A stretch of DNA of 47,748 nt from Amphimedon queenslandica (lineage: Eukaryota > Porifera > Demospongiae > Haplosclerida > Niphatidae), in the NCBI RefSeq assembly GCF_000090795.2, contig NW_003546442.1:84611-132358 (forward strand), given 5' to 3'. Below are positions 10,026 to 20,382 of this stretch, piece by piece; position 1 is the stretch's first letter; each line of letters opens with the position of its first letter. Position numbers and translations under genes: made by a program. The notes under the pieces are model-generated. The model saw only the letters and a program-made list of their open reading frames with translations. It was not told where the DNA came from and made no database searches.

Positions 10026-12657
10026 CTATTGTGTCTTTATAGCATCAATGTCTACATAAACCACTTTCTCTGAATTAAGAGCAACCGTAGGCTTAGATGA
10101 ATTGACCTGTGACGACAACATGTTAAGATCAGCATAGACCACATGACCCGATGCTGTACGACGAAGTTGACTGATATCCGAGTACACTACTTTATCTGGA
10201 TCAGAAGGAACAGACCCTGGGGGCTTACTGCTAGGAGCTATAGTCAAGTCAGCATAAAGGACTTTGTCCGGCGGTACTTCAGAATCAGAGGGATCACTAG
10301 AAGTGACTAGAGGCTGAGAGTCTGGATCAAGATTTATGGGTTGACCAGAGTCACTTAGCAGTACAGGAGGGAGAGCCGGGGGAGAGAGGGGAGGGGGAGA
10401 GAGAGGATTCACTGCTGAGACATCAGGTTTCTTGCGAGGCTTGTTGACCTTAGAGTAAAGTACTGGCTCTTTCTCATAGCCATTTGGAGTCTCAGAGGTA
10501 GAGATGTCTATCTCCTCATGATGATCAAAACGTTTGATACGAATAGATGATGAGCGAGAGGAGCCACCTCCTTTACCATTAATGAGGTTATCATTTGAAT
10601 TGTAAGAAGTAAGGAGCTCATCTAATGTAGCATAAGGCTTTAACTAAGTCAGAAAAAGAGGGAAATGAATAATTAAAAACTAGTAAATAACTATACGTCC
10701 TAGTTGTACATGTACACAGGAAGCTAATCATATTTATGGCACTGCGTTCCAAAGAAGGGGAAAAGGAACAATAGAGAGATTATAGTTTACCTTTTCTGGA
10801 CCATCGTTGAACTCTTCTAGTGTAAATGATGTGGCTTCTCCATTAACACTACATACAGTAGAATGAGGATGGACGGGTTGGGAGAAATACATACAAAAAC
10901 AAAGGAAGATTATTATTGTGTTTACAGAAAACGAACAAACACAAAACAAGAAAGAGAAGGGGAGGAAAAGAAAAGACATGAGAGGTGAGAGAGAGAGAGA
11001 GAGACAAACAGTGAATGAGAAGAAGTTAACGTGTAAGGTGTATGACTCACTCATATTTGTAAGTTGCTCTATATTGTCCTGTTATGAAAGAGACAGAAAG
11101 AGTGCAAGACAAATTAAACGAATGATAGACAGGACATAATCAACACAAACTTACTATAGAAATAACAACCTGTAGCTGTAATCACCACAACTAGGATTAT
11201 TAGAACCCCACCAACAATTAAACCACTCACAGCATACACCACTGTCCCTGAGTAGAGGACAAATGAATGAAGGTGTATCAATATTAATAACAAAATAATC
11301 ACAACATACTGTCATTTTGAGAAGACACAGCTTGAGTATTCGAGGGTGATACAGTGATTGAACTACTTAGCTGGATGGTACTACTAGGCTGAATTACACT
11401 ACCGGAGCTGGTAGCTTGTAATGTATTACTAATACTGCCAGTTGAGGATGAAACACCTACACAAATAGGATGAGGTAAAGGCATAGTGCAATGGAACCTA
11501 TGTAAAGTGTCAATTTGTATAGGATTAACTCACTTGGGCTTATTGTGACGTTAACCTTTCCACTCTTTATAGAGCCAGCACCATTTGTAACAATACACTG
11601 ATAACCTCCAGTGTACTGTTGGGTGAGGGATGAGATTGTGAGCTCAGAGTAAGTGGATTGTGTGATAACTGTGATATAAGGATCACTATTGGGGTCCAGT
11701 AATGAGTCATTGTGTTCCCACTTCACATCAATGGAGCTATCATAAGTTTCATATGTACAATTGATAATAACAGATCCCATGTTCTGATAATTTTGAATAT
11801 AAACTGATGGAAGGCCTTTATATAGAAAAATAGAATAATGATACATTATGTTATCATGCTTACTCAACTGCTGTACATTAATAGTTACAGTAGTTTCCCT
11901 GGTTAATTCTTGCAAATCAATGTTAGCTGATCTACAAGTATAATTCCCACTAGCTGCGCTATCAATATCAATTATACTGAGATTCAGCGGAGGATTATTA
12001 ATCACAGGAGTCAATTCACTACTGTCACTATCATTAACCCATACATAACGTGGCGTACCAGTATTACCAGGATTAGAACATGTTAATGTTACATTGGATC
12101 CTTCAATAACATTAATCAAGCCATTAGGTGATACAGTTGGATTAAGAAAAACTAATGAAAGAAATAATATGAATTTATTAATTTCAACTTACCAAAGTCA
12201 CCAAAGGTAATAATGTGTTGACCAGCAGTTGATGATGAACAAGTAATAGTATCACCAACATTAACAACATCATCAGGATACTCAAGGCTCATGTACATAG
12301 TAATAGATGTACTTGATAAGTTGACATTACCACTAAAATCACCATCATTCAATACAGTGCTACCTTTCCTCCATACACCATCAGAGAATGTCGAAAAGTT
12401 TCCTTGATTATCCAAGAATCTACACTGAAGACATAATGGTTCCGTCAATGGCACATGCATAGTTCTGTCATTAAGAATAAAAACAGAAACAACGTCAGGA
12501 GGACACTGAGCTTGACAAAACCAGTCAGCATCTGAAAGAGAAGAGCAATAAAGTTTGTGGTCTCGCACGTTCTCTAATTACTTATCAAAAGGAGAGAAAC
12601 CATCAGGAGACTCCTCACCCCTACTGGGGCCAGGCCACTGTGAAATCTGCAAGACAT
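10026..12657 (-). CDS. IgSF receptor with five ITIM-like motifs
   Basis: Predicted type I surface receptor, 642 residues. Exons in order: 12582-12657, 12193-12531, 11864-12151, 11534-11815, 11310-11456, 11155-11247, 11051-11078, 10791-10848, 10026-10643. Start chosen because it gives a hydrophobic signal peptide (RSLLMVSLLL, residues 16-25) in phase with exon 2. Ig-like domains fill exons 2, 3 and 4 (about 26-138, 139-234, 235-328); the latter two are canonical (TLTC..YTC; INC..W..YQC). Exon 5 is a Ser/Thr-rich stalk. Exon 6 is the transmembrane segment (about 381-404). The tail (about 235 residues) holds VLYSKV (Y500), VLYADL (Y567), VVYSDI (Y591), VVYADL (Y607) and VVYVDI (Y633), all fitting [SIVL]xYxx[ILV], plus KPYATL and a Pro-rich stretch. 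Inhibitory signalling through SH2 phosphatases is inferred from vertebrate ITIM receptors. No specific orthologue recognised. Confidence 0.9.
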
Positions 12658-12919
12658 CTTATCTGTCTTTGTCTCTGATGTGTAAAATGACCTTGTTCTC
12701 TCGCCCTAAATTCGGAAAAATAAAAAATGAACAGAACATGAAAATGTAGCACTGTCTGTTTCTGCGCATGCTCAATAAAAGACTCTGCCACGTGCTCACT
12801 CTCTTCTCGACAAAAGGTAAGGACAAAATGGCACCCAATGGGTAATCATGAGGATATCATTACATTTCTTTTTCGCTTTACTTTCATGTGTAGGTGATAG
12901 AATAGTGTTAAGCTAAGAG
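12658..12919. promoter_or_regulatory. Bidirectional promoter, ITIM receptor / RPS19
   Basis: 262 bp between divergent start codons. The RPS19 side has a pyrimidine-rich CTCTCTTCTC at about 12800, resembling the 5' terminal oligopyrimidine start of ribosomal protein mRNAs, followed by a non-coding exon ending at 12816, an intron 12817-12893 and the rest of the 5' untranslated region. The receptor's own promoter must share or abut this region. Confidence 0.6.
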
Positions 12920-13889
12920 ATGCCTTTCGGTGGAGTTACAGTGAAGGATGTTGATCCCCACGAATTTGTTAGGCAACTAGCTGAATGGCTCAAATTGTAA
13001 GTAATTTGATCCAATTATATTTTTAAAACCCCTCTGTCTCTAAATGTGTAAACTGTATTATGTATGATTACACTCTCATCTTTTTTAGGAGTGGTAAGAT
13101 TAAGCTGCCGTTGTATGTTGATTTTGTGAAGACTGGCCCACATAAAGAGCTGTCTCCATATGACAAAGACTGGTATTACATCCGGGCAGCAAGCATAGCT
13201 AGACACATCTACCTAAGGAAAGGAGTTGGCATTGGAGCACTTGCTAAAGTCTATGGAGGTGAAGTATTAGTGTTTGATGGGTGTGGTTGATTAGTTGTTG
13301 TTATGTTAGGTAAGCAGAGGAGGGGTGCTCGTCCTGGTGTGTATAGGAAGGCTAATACTGCCATCCTCCGTCATGTTGTCCAGAGCTTAGAGAAAATGAG
13401 AATACTTGATAAGGACTCCAACGGGTAAGAAAATGATGGAAGAGTTTGTCAGTCATTTTGTTTATAAATGTGACGGCTTTGCTTATGTTCCAGTGTTTTC
13501 ATTGTTGCCTATATCCAGTGATAGTGATGGTTAAATTGTGGTAGTGATATTCCTATTGTTGGCTAATGATGTTTACCATGCTAATGCTGATGGGTGTGGT
13601 TATGTGGTTGCCATGGTAACTGCAAAGCGGCTCCTGTGTGAGAGTAAATGATATGACCTGAAGCCACTGATGTTGTGTAGTTAATGTTTATTTGGTTGTT
13701 TGTGCCTACAAGTGATTGTTTTGCTTTCTTGGTTTCGTTTTCATTTAGTGGGAGGAAGATTACGTCAGAAGGTCAAAAACATCTTGATCGTATTGCAGGA
13801 CAAGTGAGTTATAATAACATGAAGAAATAATTACTATCATTCATCATTCTCTCTCTCTCTTGCCACAGGTATTATCCAACAAGAAATGA
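12920..13889 (+). CDS. RPS19: 40S ribosomal protein S19
   Basis: Structural protein of the small ribosomal subunit head, needed for 18S rRNA 3' maturation. Exons: 12920-12996, 13089-13258, 13310-13424, 13749-13803, 13869-13889; 438 bp, 145 residues, the same length as the human protein. It begins [20 protein letters not shown] and contains the family blocks [58 protein letters not shown] and the C-terminus VLSNKK. An additional intron (12817-12893) lies in the 5' untranslated region. The 324-bp third coding intron holds a candidate C/D box snoRNA. Confidence 0.97.
13560..13666 (+). ncRNA. Candidate intronic C/D box snoRNA
   Basis: Inside RPS19 intron 13425-13748. ATGATGT at 13566-13572 resembles box C (RTGATGA, one mismatch), CTGA at 13658-13661 box D, and CTGA at 13587-13590 a D' box. 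TGGCT (13560-13564) and AGCCA (13662-13666) directly flanking the boxes can form a 5-bp terminal stem. Ribosomal protein introns often host snoRNAs. I could not match a guide to rRNA, and box C' is unclear. Confidence 0.3.
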
Positions 13890-14591
13890 ACTCATAAAAT
13901 TTTGTTATTGTTAAAAAAAGTTTTAATCATTTGAATTAAAAAGTGCGATCAGAAATTAACTTGCTTTGTTTGACAAAGGTGACATCTGTGAATTGTAGTT
14001 TAATGCACAACACATTGCCTAGCTATTGTGCAGCTGGAGATACTGGCAGAGTATTAATTAATGTGATGCAGTGAGTGACTGCCAAAATGAATCTGAGGAT
14101 GCTCTAAAATTTTGCAAATTGATAAGTGCACAATCTAACTCACTATTATTTTAGCTGTATTTAATACTGGTCCATTGATTGGGTTAAGCCAGATTTATAA
14201 TGTGACACTAGTCCTGACATTACGTTGACATTGGAGTTGAATCTGGTTCAACTGCAGTGTAAAGCATGCATCAAAAGGTCAAATCTCCCCCACTTTTGAT
14301 TAAAAATTGGCGGTACATTGGCCTAGCATCATATTGTAAATCCAGCTTTATTGTAATGAATCCAATACATTTTGATGGTATTATTTTGAATACAAACCCA
14401 CTTGTACATAACATGAGGGCACCATGTATAATTATTGTAAATGATTTTACTGGATTTAAAAGTATTTTATACACAATCATAATTAACAATAGTAATCAAA
14501 ATATAATAATAATTAGTGCTGATTTTTCAGTTATCTGCATAATACACACTTTCAAACAGACTTTTAATATATTTATTGTGTTCTTGTATGA
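13890..14591. other. Convergent spacer RPS19 / TMEM192
   Basis: 3' untranslated regions of both genes. A loose inverted repeat around 14179-14263 (GGTTAAGCCAGATT against GAATCTGGTTCAAC) may be an old element. No other gene seen. Confidence 0.5.
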
Positions 14592-17500
14592 TTATTCAAT
14601 TGTTCTTGATTGCAATTCCATTATTCTTCTCCCAAGGCTGGCATTGTGTTGCTGCAAGTACCTGATCATGTCAGCTTGTCTCTCTAACAATTCATCCAAA
14701 TCTTCACCATCTCTGAGGAAACGAAAGGACATAACATAAATTCACTTTTAATTGAGTGTGACATGCTAATTTTAGTACCGTAGGGCACCTTTTTTTCGAG
14801 GGCTGTAAATTTTGCAAATTTATGCTGTCTGCCATCTTTAACCGTAATTATTTCAAGTAATTTTTGTGAATTTTCAAAAAATTGCAAAATCCGCAAAATT
14901 TACAGCCCTCAGAAAAAGGCACCCTATGGTATTATTTTGTATTGGGTTTGTCTTTACTACATGTATTTTTTTTAAATTTAGCTGCTATGAATTTGTGTCG
15001 CTATCATTTATGGTTTAGCTAAAGCACAAGATGCCACTCAAAGTTGATTGCTCTATTAATTCAATATTTTTCCTTCTCTTACCTGAATCCAACAGTAGTG
15101 AGGGTGGCTGTTGGTGAGTTTGCCATTGATGCTGTGTCCTGTATAACATCAGGTGGGGGACGACGAATATTAAACAAGACAGCTTGAACTAGAGAAAGAG
15201 AGAGGATGGATATTACAACCACATGATGGTCACATGACTTACTGATATATATCATTAAAGCTATTATTGATATGAACATCTCTATTCCAACAATAATGAA
15301 CATAAAGTACTTGACTCTAAAGGAAGCTGATGAAGTTTGATCTACCCTATCCTTAACACTGAACAGATACAAAACTGAGACAAATATCAGAAGCACAGCA
15401 GTGCCTATAGAAAGGGATTAAGTCAATATTGCATCTATATTACCGTATAGCGCTTTAATTTTGCGGAGCTAAAATTTCGCAGATTGATAAAAATCAATTT
15501 TTTGCGGAAATAACTTTTGCGGATTCACAATATTAGTGCCACACCTTTAATGGCAATTGAAATTTTAGTGGATCTTTAATTTCGCAGTTTCATGCTAACC
15601 ACAAAAATAGCGAAAGTTTAGCTCCTCAAAAATAAAGTGCTATATGGTATATGCATGTCAACAATATGTGTGCTAATAATATTTAATAATATTTTTAACG
15701 ATAAGATTCTGGCTTTACCTAGTGACATCATGATGAATGGTATGCGTCTTAGGTTTTTCATCTTTCTGTAGAATTTAAGGTATCCTTTTCTCCTTATGAT
15801 CTGGTGCTGCCACTGAATGATACGATCCAAAACAGCAATAGCCAGCCACAGTATTGCATGAGCCTGAAAGAAGCAAAAATAGATGAGACAAGAGAGAGAG
15901 AGAGAAACAGGGGAGGGGAAGAGAAAGAAGAGAGAGATAGACAAACAAGAGAAAGTAAATAAGAAGAAATAATAATAAAAATGCAGGTAAGAGTTTTTTT
16001 AAAGTCATTACCATGCACATGAATCCAATTAAGAATTTATCAAAGCAGTTCTTGTAGATGACAGGAAGGTGTGTTTGATTGGCACAATGATCACCAGCAT
16101 TGCGATCAGAATTGACAAGACCAACAATTCCACCAACCAAATAAACCAACTAATAAAAGAAATAAAATTTTAATATGTACCAAAAATGTAAATTTTGGAT
16201 GGGCTATAGCTATCAATAACTTTTGTTGGGTAACTTTTAGAGACGTTTTTTGAAATTTAAAACAGATGGCATCTCTATATAAAAGTAGATGGCATTACCT
16301 GGGTACCAGAAATGCCTTGTCTTATATCATTCTATGCTTTTTTTTAAATTACATTCAGAAATACATGTACATGTACATGTATCAAAAAGAATTGTTTGCT
16401 GAAATACTCATGTATTAAAATAATTGGATATTTTATGATTAATTTTTAAAGCTGCTCTATATGCTACTAGGCTAGTCAGCTCATGAAGCATGCTTTATTA
16501 TTAGTAGAAACTTGAATTATAATTAAGATTACATGTACATTTATAATCAAAATGAGAACACTTACCAGTACTATAACTTCAAATATTGACAGGTATCCTG
16601 TTATGATGTGCGTGTGTCTGTGGAGTGTATCGTCATCTGCTGGCTGCTGTCTCACAAGTGGTGAGCGATCGGTAGCACTATCTGCATCATCCGAGTCTTC
16701 AAACATATAACCCTTTAAATATTGAGAGAGAGAAAAAAGATAGGAAGAGACAGAGAAGAAATAAACAAAAAAGTGAAGAGAAAAAAAATAGAAAAAAGAC
16801 TAAAAGTACGTATGTGTGTTGAGAGAGAGGGGGAGACTATCTGTTCCTATTACTAATTCAACAGATGTCACATGATGTTCACAGACACACTATCTTAATA
16901 GAGAAATACAAGATGGGCCCTCAATAGGATCAATAGCTACACTGACAGACACCATGTACACTAGCATACAGACAATACATGGGTCTGAATGGGATTGTCA
17001 TTCAAAATTTGAATACACAAAACAACCAAATTCAATTTTCAAAACCTACATGCAGCACATGTACATGGCAGTATAATGTATGTAATGGAGACAACAAAAA
17101 TCAAAAATTTTATCTAACAGCAAATAACTGTCAGTAAAAGATTACGCATACAACGATAAAGCATAATAGTAGTACTTAAAATAGTGACTAAATATTTGAT
17201 GTGATATCTCTCCATTCATATACCAATAGGATGAGTTATTACACAAAATAATATTTTATTTGTTCTATGATAGGTACAACTTATACAGTACTAACTACAA
17301 AGAGCTACTCTATCAATCTTGGACACCATTCCAAATTTCCATTACCAATTGTTACAACTAAATCATACTTCACCTCAATATACTTAGGCTTCTTCTTAAT
17401 AGGGTAGAGCTCAGAACAAAAGTTGCACCAATTTTTCTTGTTGTTGGTAAACTCATCGGACAGATCTGCAATTGTCTTTTTATTACGCTGTTTGGAAGGA

Positions 17501-17762
17501 CTGGTAAAGTATTCCATGTGGCTCATAACTCTCGACTACTTGACTGGTAACTCACAACTAATAGGCAGTTCATTATATGCAATGTCCCTGTTACTATTAA
17601 TAGGAACAGTGGGAGGAGCTTGACTCTTACACACATACATTCTATTCTTAATTCCATTTAATGGTATGTATTGCGGGTATTTTGAGTTTATAGTGAGTTT
17701 AAGAGATGTAGAGGTAGACTTACTCCACTGTTGTTTCCATCTCCGTTGACTAGACTGACCAT
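14592..17762 (-). CDS. TMEM192: TMEM192-like lysosomal membrane protein
   Basis: Four-pass lysosomal or late endosomal membrane protein; the molecular role is unsettled. Exons in order: 17724-17762, 16566-16712, 16012-16149, 15719-15863, 15243-15404, 15083-15188, 14592-14712; 858 bp, 285 residues (human 271). The N-terminus is acidic and cytosolic with DRSPLVR. Hydrophobic segments fall at the exon 2/3 join, the exon 3/4 join (ending FMCM|AHAILWLAIAVL), and twice in exon 5. The loop HQIIRRKGYLKFYRKMKNLR and the C-terminal block from FNIRRPPPDVI to GFR then DLDELLERQADMIRYLQQHN match the family, including the coiled-coil end. Phases agree at all junctions. The 1-kb first intron contains a separate small ORF on the same strand. 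Confidence 0.92.
14776..14931. mobile_element. MITE, 156 bp, TACCGTA-end group
   Basis: In the last TMEM192 intron. Outer ends TACCGTAGGGCACC and GGCACCCTATGGTA face each other inverted, with further inverted arms around GAGGGCTGTAAATTTTGC. It resembles the element at 40814-41010 in its arms. Confidence 0.7.
15441..15649. mobile_element. MITE, 209 bp, TACCGTATAGCGC family
   Basis: In TMEM192 intron 15405-15718. Inverted ends TACCGTATAGCGCTTTAA and its diverged complement. It is near-identical along its whole length to 30069-30279, so it is one family. Confidence 0.85.
17255..17260 (-). promoter_or_regulatory. Possible poly(A) signal of nested ORF
   Basis: AATAAA on the minus strand 45 bp after the stop of the 73-codon ORF at 17305-17526. 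It supports that ORF weakly, as the motif is common in AT-rich DNA. Confidence 0.35.
17305..17526 (-). CDS. Hypothetical 73-residue protein in TMEM192 intron
   Basis: Single-exon ORF on the same strand as TMEM192, inside its first intron (16713-17723). It starts MSHMEYFTSPSKQRNKK, has an in-frame TAG just upstream of the ATG, a WCNFC pair of cysteines with another late WCP, and mixed charged composition typical of a real protein rather than translated AT-rich intron. AATAAA follows 45 bp after the stop. I do not recognise the family. It could instead be an alternative 3' exon of TMEM192, or chance. Confidence 0.45.
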   Translation of the reverse strand: MSHMEYFTSPSKQRNKKTIADLSDEFTNNKKNWCNFCSELYPIKKKPKYIEVKYDLVVTIGNGNLEWCPRLIE

Positions 17763-18064
17763 TTTGAGTCCAAAATGCCGATGCTTTCAGTCGAGCTTTC
17801 AGTTTTCCAAGTCACACCTCATTGCTTAATTAAAAGTTATTAAACCTCTTCAGGGCGTGGTCAAACTTATTAAATTTTATGATTTATCATTATGATTTTA
17901 TCATAGATAGATCTATTAGAGGAGATGATAGTATAGTTAATTTTAATTTTTAGAGTAATTATATATTACCTTATCTTATCAATATCATCTTATCAAACTA
18001 TTATTATGAACACATTGTTGTATTTTTACATAGAGTTAGAGTAGGCTGTAAGCATGATAGCTCA

Positions 18065-18403
18065 TTGATTAAGTTATCACGAGTTGCCATAGCTATTTCA
18101 TATTACTTGAGTTTCAATTACAGCATTTCTGGGGTTACGTACACTACCAAATCAGGAATCAAAGACTGGACCCCAGTACGTCAAGTCAGACGAGGTCATA
18201 CTAGACGTACTTCTCGTTCTCACAGTCCGCAATCCGGTGATTCTGATTCTGACACCGAAAGTCTAATGGATATCCCTCCTTCTTCTAGTGTTCATTACTC
18301 AGTTCGTGATGGTCAACCAGGTCTGTTTTTGGCTACTCCTAGGATTAGAATGTGGACTCCCATAGCTGCCCGGACTCGTCTTAAAACTAAACAAGCTTCA
18401 TAG
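18065..18403 (+). CDS. Orphan 112-codon ORF, possible retroelement remnant
   Basis: After about residue 25 the sequence is hydrophilic and Arg/Ser-rich (DWTPVRQVRRGHTRRTSRS, then DSDSDTESLMDIPPSSS, ending PIAARTRLKTKQAS). The N-terminal part may be non-coding, with a splice acceptor at about 18122. It is followed 136 bp later by an (ATA)n run, as seen at the 3' ends of some non-LTR retrotransposons. Family not recognised. Alternatives: the last exon of a gene starting between 17763 and 18065, or a decayed transposable element. Confidence 0.35.
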   Translation: MIKLSRVAIAISYYLSFNYSISGVTYTTKSGIKDWTPVRQVRRGHTRRTSRSHSPQSGDSDSDTESLMDIPPSSSVHYSVRDGQPGLFLATPRIRMWTPIAARTRLKTKQAS

Positions 18404-18538
18404 TTATACATGTATTATATATAGTTAGTTTCTTAAGGCTCTGCCACAAGTTGGTATGTGTCCTTCAGGCTCACCCTTTTAATTATAGTCTTTCATGTTT
18501 CTTTGTGTCATTGTGTGTCTGTAGAGTCTGTAAAGTTT

Positions 18539-18569
<31 letters not shown>

Positions 18570-18574
18570 TAATA
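18539..18574. repeat. (AAT)n microsatellite
   Basis: About twelve AAT/ATA units with one interruption, 3' of the orphan ORF. Confidence 0.9.
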
Positions 18575-18983
18575 CTGTAACCCATTAAATTGTGATCCAT
18601 AAACTTTTGGCCTAATTTTACCTCAGTTCAGTGTAAAAACTGTTAAAATTATTGAATGCTGATATACTTATCATTGTAAGAATGTTAAACAAAAAGTTTT
18701 AAAATTATTTGGGTTCACAGTTTTCTTTCAGTATGTCCTTTTTGTCTGTTTTCTATTTGTTGTTTTTGTTTAACTGTATTTTTGTAAATTTTTACCGAGT
18801 GTAAAAATGGAGTTTAATTTAGCTGCAAGTTAGACTTCAATGCTGAGTTATTTGGAGCTAACCATTGCAAGCTAATGGATTTTGTGCATCTGATCTCACT
18901 TACCCAGTCCAATGATAACAGACCCTAAACCCTAAACTATCAAGTTGGACCAGTTCTGCATTGGGTGGGGCGCATGAAAGATT
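18575..18983. other. Upstream region of the GT14 gene
   Basis: Intergenic; must hold the promoter of the glycosyltransferase. Nothing specific recognised apart from two near-repeated CCTAAACCCTAAAC units at about 18924. Confidence 0.5.
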
Positions 18984-20216
18984 ATGAGCAAAGAAATGTA
19001 CAGGAAAATATGGGTTATCACCTTTCTCCTTATTATGTTTCTCTCTGTTACGGTTCTATTTAGCTGCTTTAGAAACAGACCTGCTCGTTCACAAATGGTA
19101 GCTGTGACCAGAAGCAGGCAAAACAAGCCGCTGGGCCCCCGCACTAATTGGTCCGGACTGTCCTTGGAATGTTCTTCTTGGCCTCTCAATGACACCTTTC
19201 ACTACAATTCTCCAGTTGAGAAACAATTCCCAATCGCTTATGTGGTACTCATTCACCACCAAAAGTCAATATCTGCAGTGAGGCAGTACATGCGTCTACT
19301 GAAACATCTTTATAGGCCACAGAACTTGATCTGTCTACATATTGATCGAAAAGCTCCTCAAAAATGGATAAAAGCAATAAAGAAATTTGCAAGGACTTGC
19401 TATCCAAAGAACATCATCATGCCAAAAAAGTCCGCCAAAGTTGTTTATGCATCCCCCTCTACTCTCAATGCGCACCTGGTTTGTCTGAAGGAGCTGCTCC
19501 AATACAACCACACTTGGAGATATGTAATTGATCTGCATGGAACTGAACTACCCCTTGTTACAAACAGAGACATAGTCGAGGCTTTCAAAAAAGCAAATGG
19601 AGTCAATATCGTCCCATTTGGTACTGACATTGATAGTATTGGCAATTCTACATTCACTCACAAGCAAATTACTCATAAAGCAATCGTCTCGATAGTTACC
19701 AACAAAATAAAAATCACTGATAGAAGTTTGAGTTTGGTCCCTTACAATTTGACATTATATAAAAGTGCAGATGGACCTACAAGTGCTTTTTCTAGAGATT
19801 TTGTGAAATTTATATTCTCGTCTCCTAAAGCTATAGCTCTACGAAAGTATTTACAAGACGTCATGAGTGCTGAGGAGTACTTCTTCAGTACACTCAACAA
19901 CCTTCCAGAGGCACCAGGTGGCTGGCTCAAACGGAAACAATTAAATTTTGAACTTCCGAAAGTTTCAACAAGGGTATTTCAACAGAATAATAATAATCCT
20001 AAAATATGCAGGGCTAAACACTACAGGCATAACATATGTGTGGTTAGCACTAGTGATATCAACTGGCTAGAGCAGAGATCAGAAGCTAGGTCACAATTCT
20101 TTCACAATAAATACATTAGTAGCTACAATAAGGGGATCATGGATTATATAGAAAGAAACCTTGTTTTCCGAAATGAAAATGAAGAAATCAATGACTATTT
20201 ATCTGTATTATCATAA
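18984..20216 (+). CDS. GT14 core-2/I-branching glycosyltransferase
   Basis: Golgi type II membrane enzyme, 410 residues, single exon. Short cytosolic tail, signal anchor at about residues 10-29 (VITFLLIMFLSVTVLF), then stem and lumenal catalytic domain starting near IAYVVLIHHQ. Family features: LICLHIDRKAP, KSAKVVYASPSTLNAHLVCL, WRYVIDLHGTELPLVTNRDI, and the EEYFFSTLNNLPEAPGGW block whose glutamate is the catalytic base region in GCNT enzymes. It probably transfers beta-1,6-GlcNAc (GCNT-like); a xylosyltransferase-like activity cannot be excluded. It is the only intronless confident gene here, so it may descend from a retrocopy, though many GCNT-type genes have single coding exons. Convergent with DNAAF3, 166 bp between stops. 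Confidence 0.9.
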   Translation: MSKEMYRKIWVITFLLIMFLSVTVLFSCFRNRPARSQMVAVTRSRQNKPLGPRTNWSGLSLECSSWPLNDTFHYNSPVEKQFPIAYVVLIHHQKSISAVRQYMRLLKHLYRPQNLICLHIDRKAPQKWIKAIKKFARTCYPKNIIMPKKSAKVVYASPSTLNAHLVCLKELLQYNHTWRYVIDLHGTELPLVTNRDIVEAFKKANGVNIVPFGTDIDSIGNSTFTHKQITHKAIVSIVTNKIKITDRSLSLVPYNLTLYKSADGPTSAFSRDFVKFIFSSPKAIALRKYLQDVMSAEEYFFSTLNNLPEAPGGWLKRKQLNFELPKVSTRVFQQNNNNPKICRAKHYRHNICVVSTSDINWLEQRSEARSQFFHNKYISSYNKGIMDYIERNLVFRNENEEINDYLSVLS

Positions 20217-20360
20217 TTTTAGTGTTTTATGAATAATAATAATTTGTCATATTAGTAACAATAAGTGATAAGGAGTGCTAATGATGGCAATCATCATGAT
20301 AGTGTGAACAACAGAGTATTGCTAGCATCTGTTTCGACTTGAGATGACTGTGACATTTAT

Positions 20361-20366
20361 AATAAA
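20361..20366 (+). promoter_or_regulatory. Poly(A) signal of the GT14 gene
   Basis: AATAAA 145 bp after the stop codon and 17 bp before the stop of the convergent DNAAF3 gene. Confidence 0.55.
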
Positions 20367-20382
20367 TTTAACCACAGCGCTA

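Noticed and set aside
14266-14739. 157-codon plus-strand frame
   Set aside because: It is antisense to the last TMEM192 exon and its 3' region; composition is that of AT-rich non-coding DNA.
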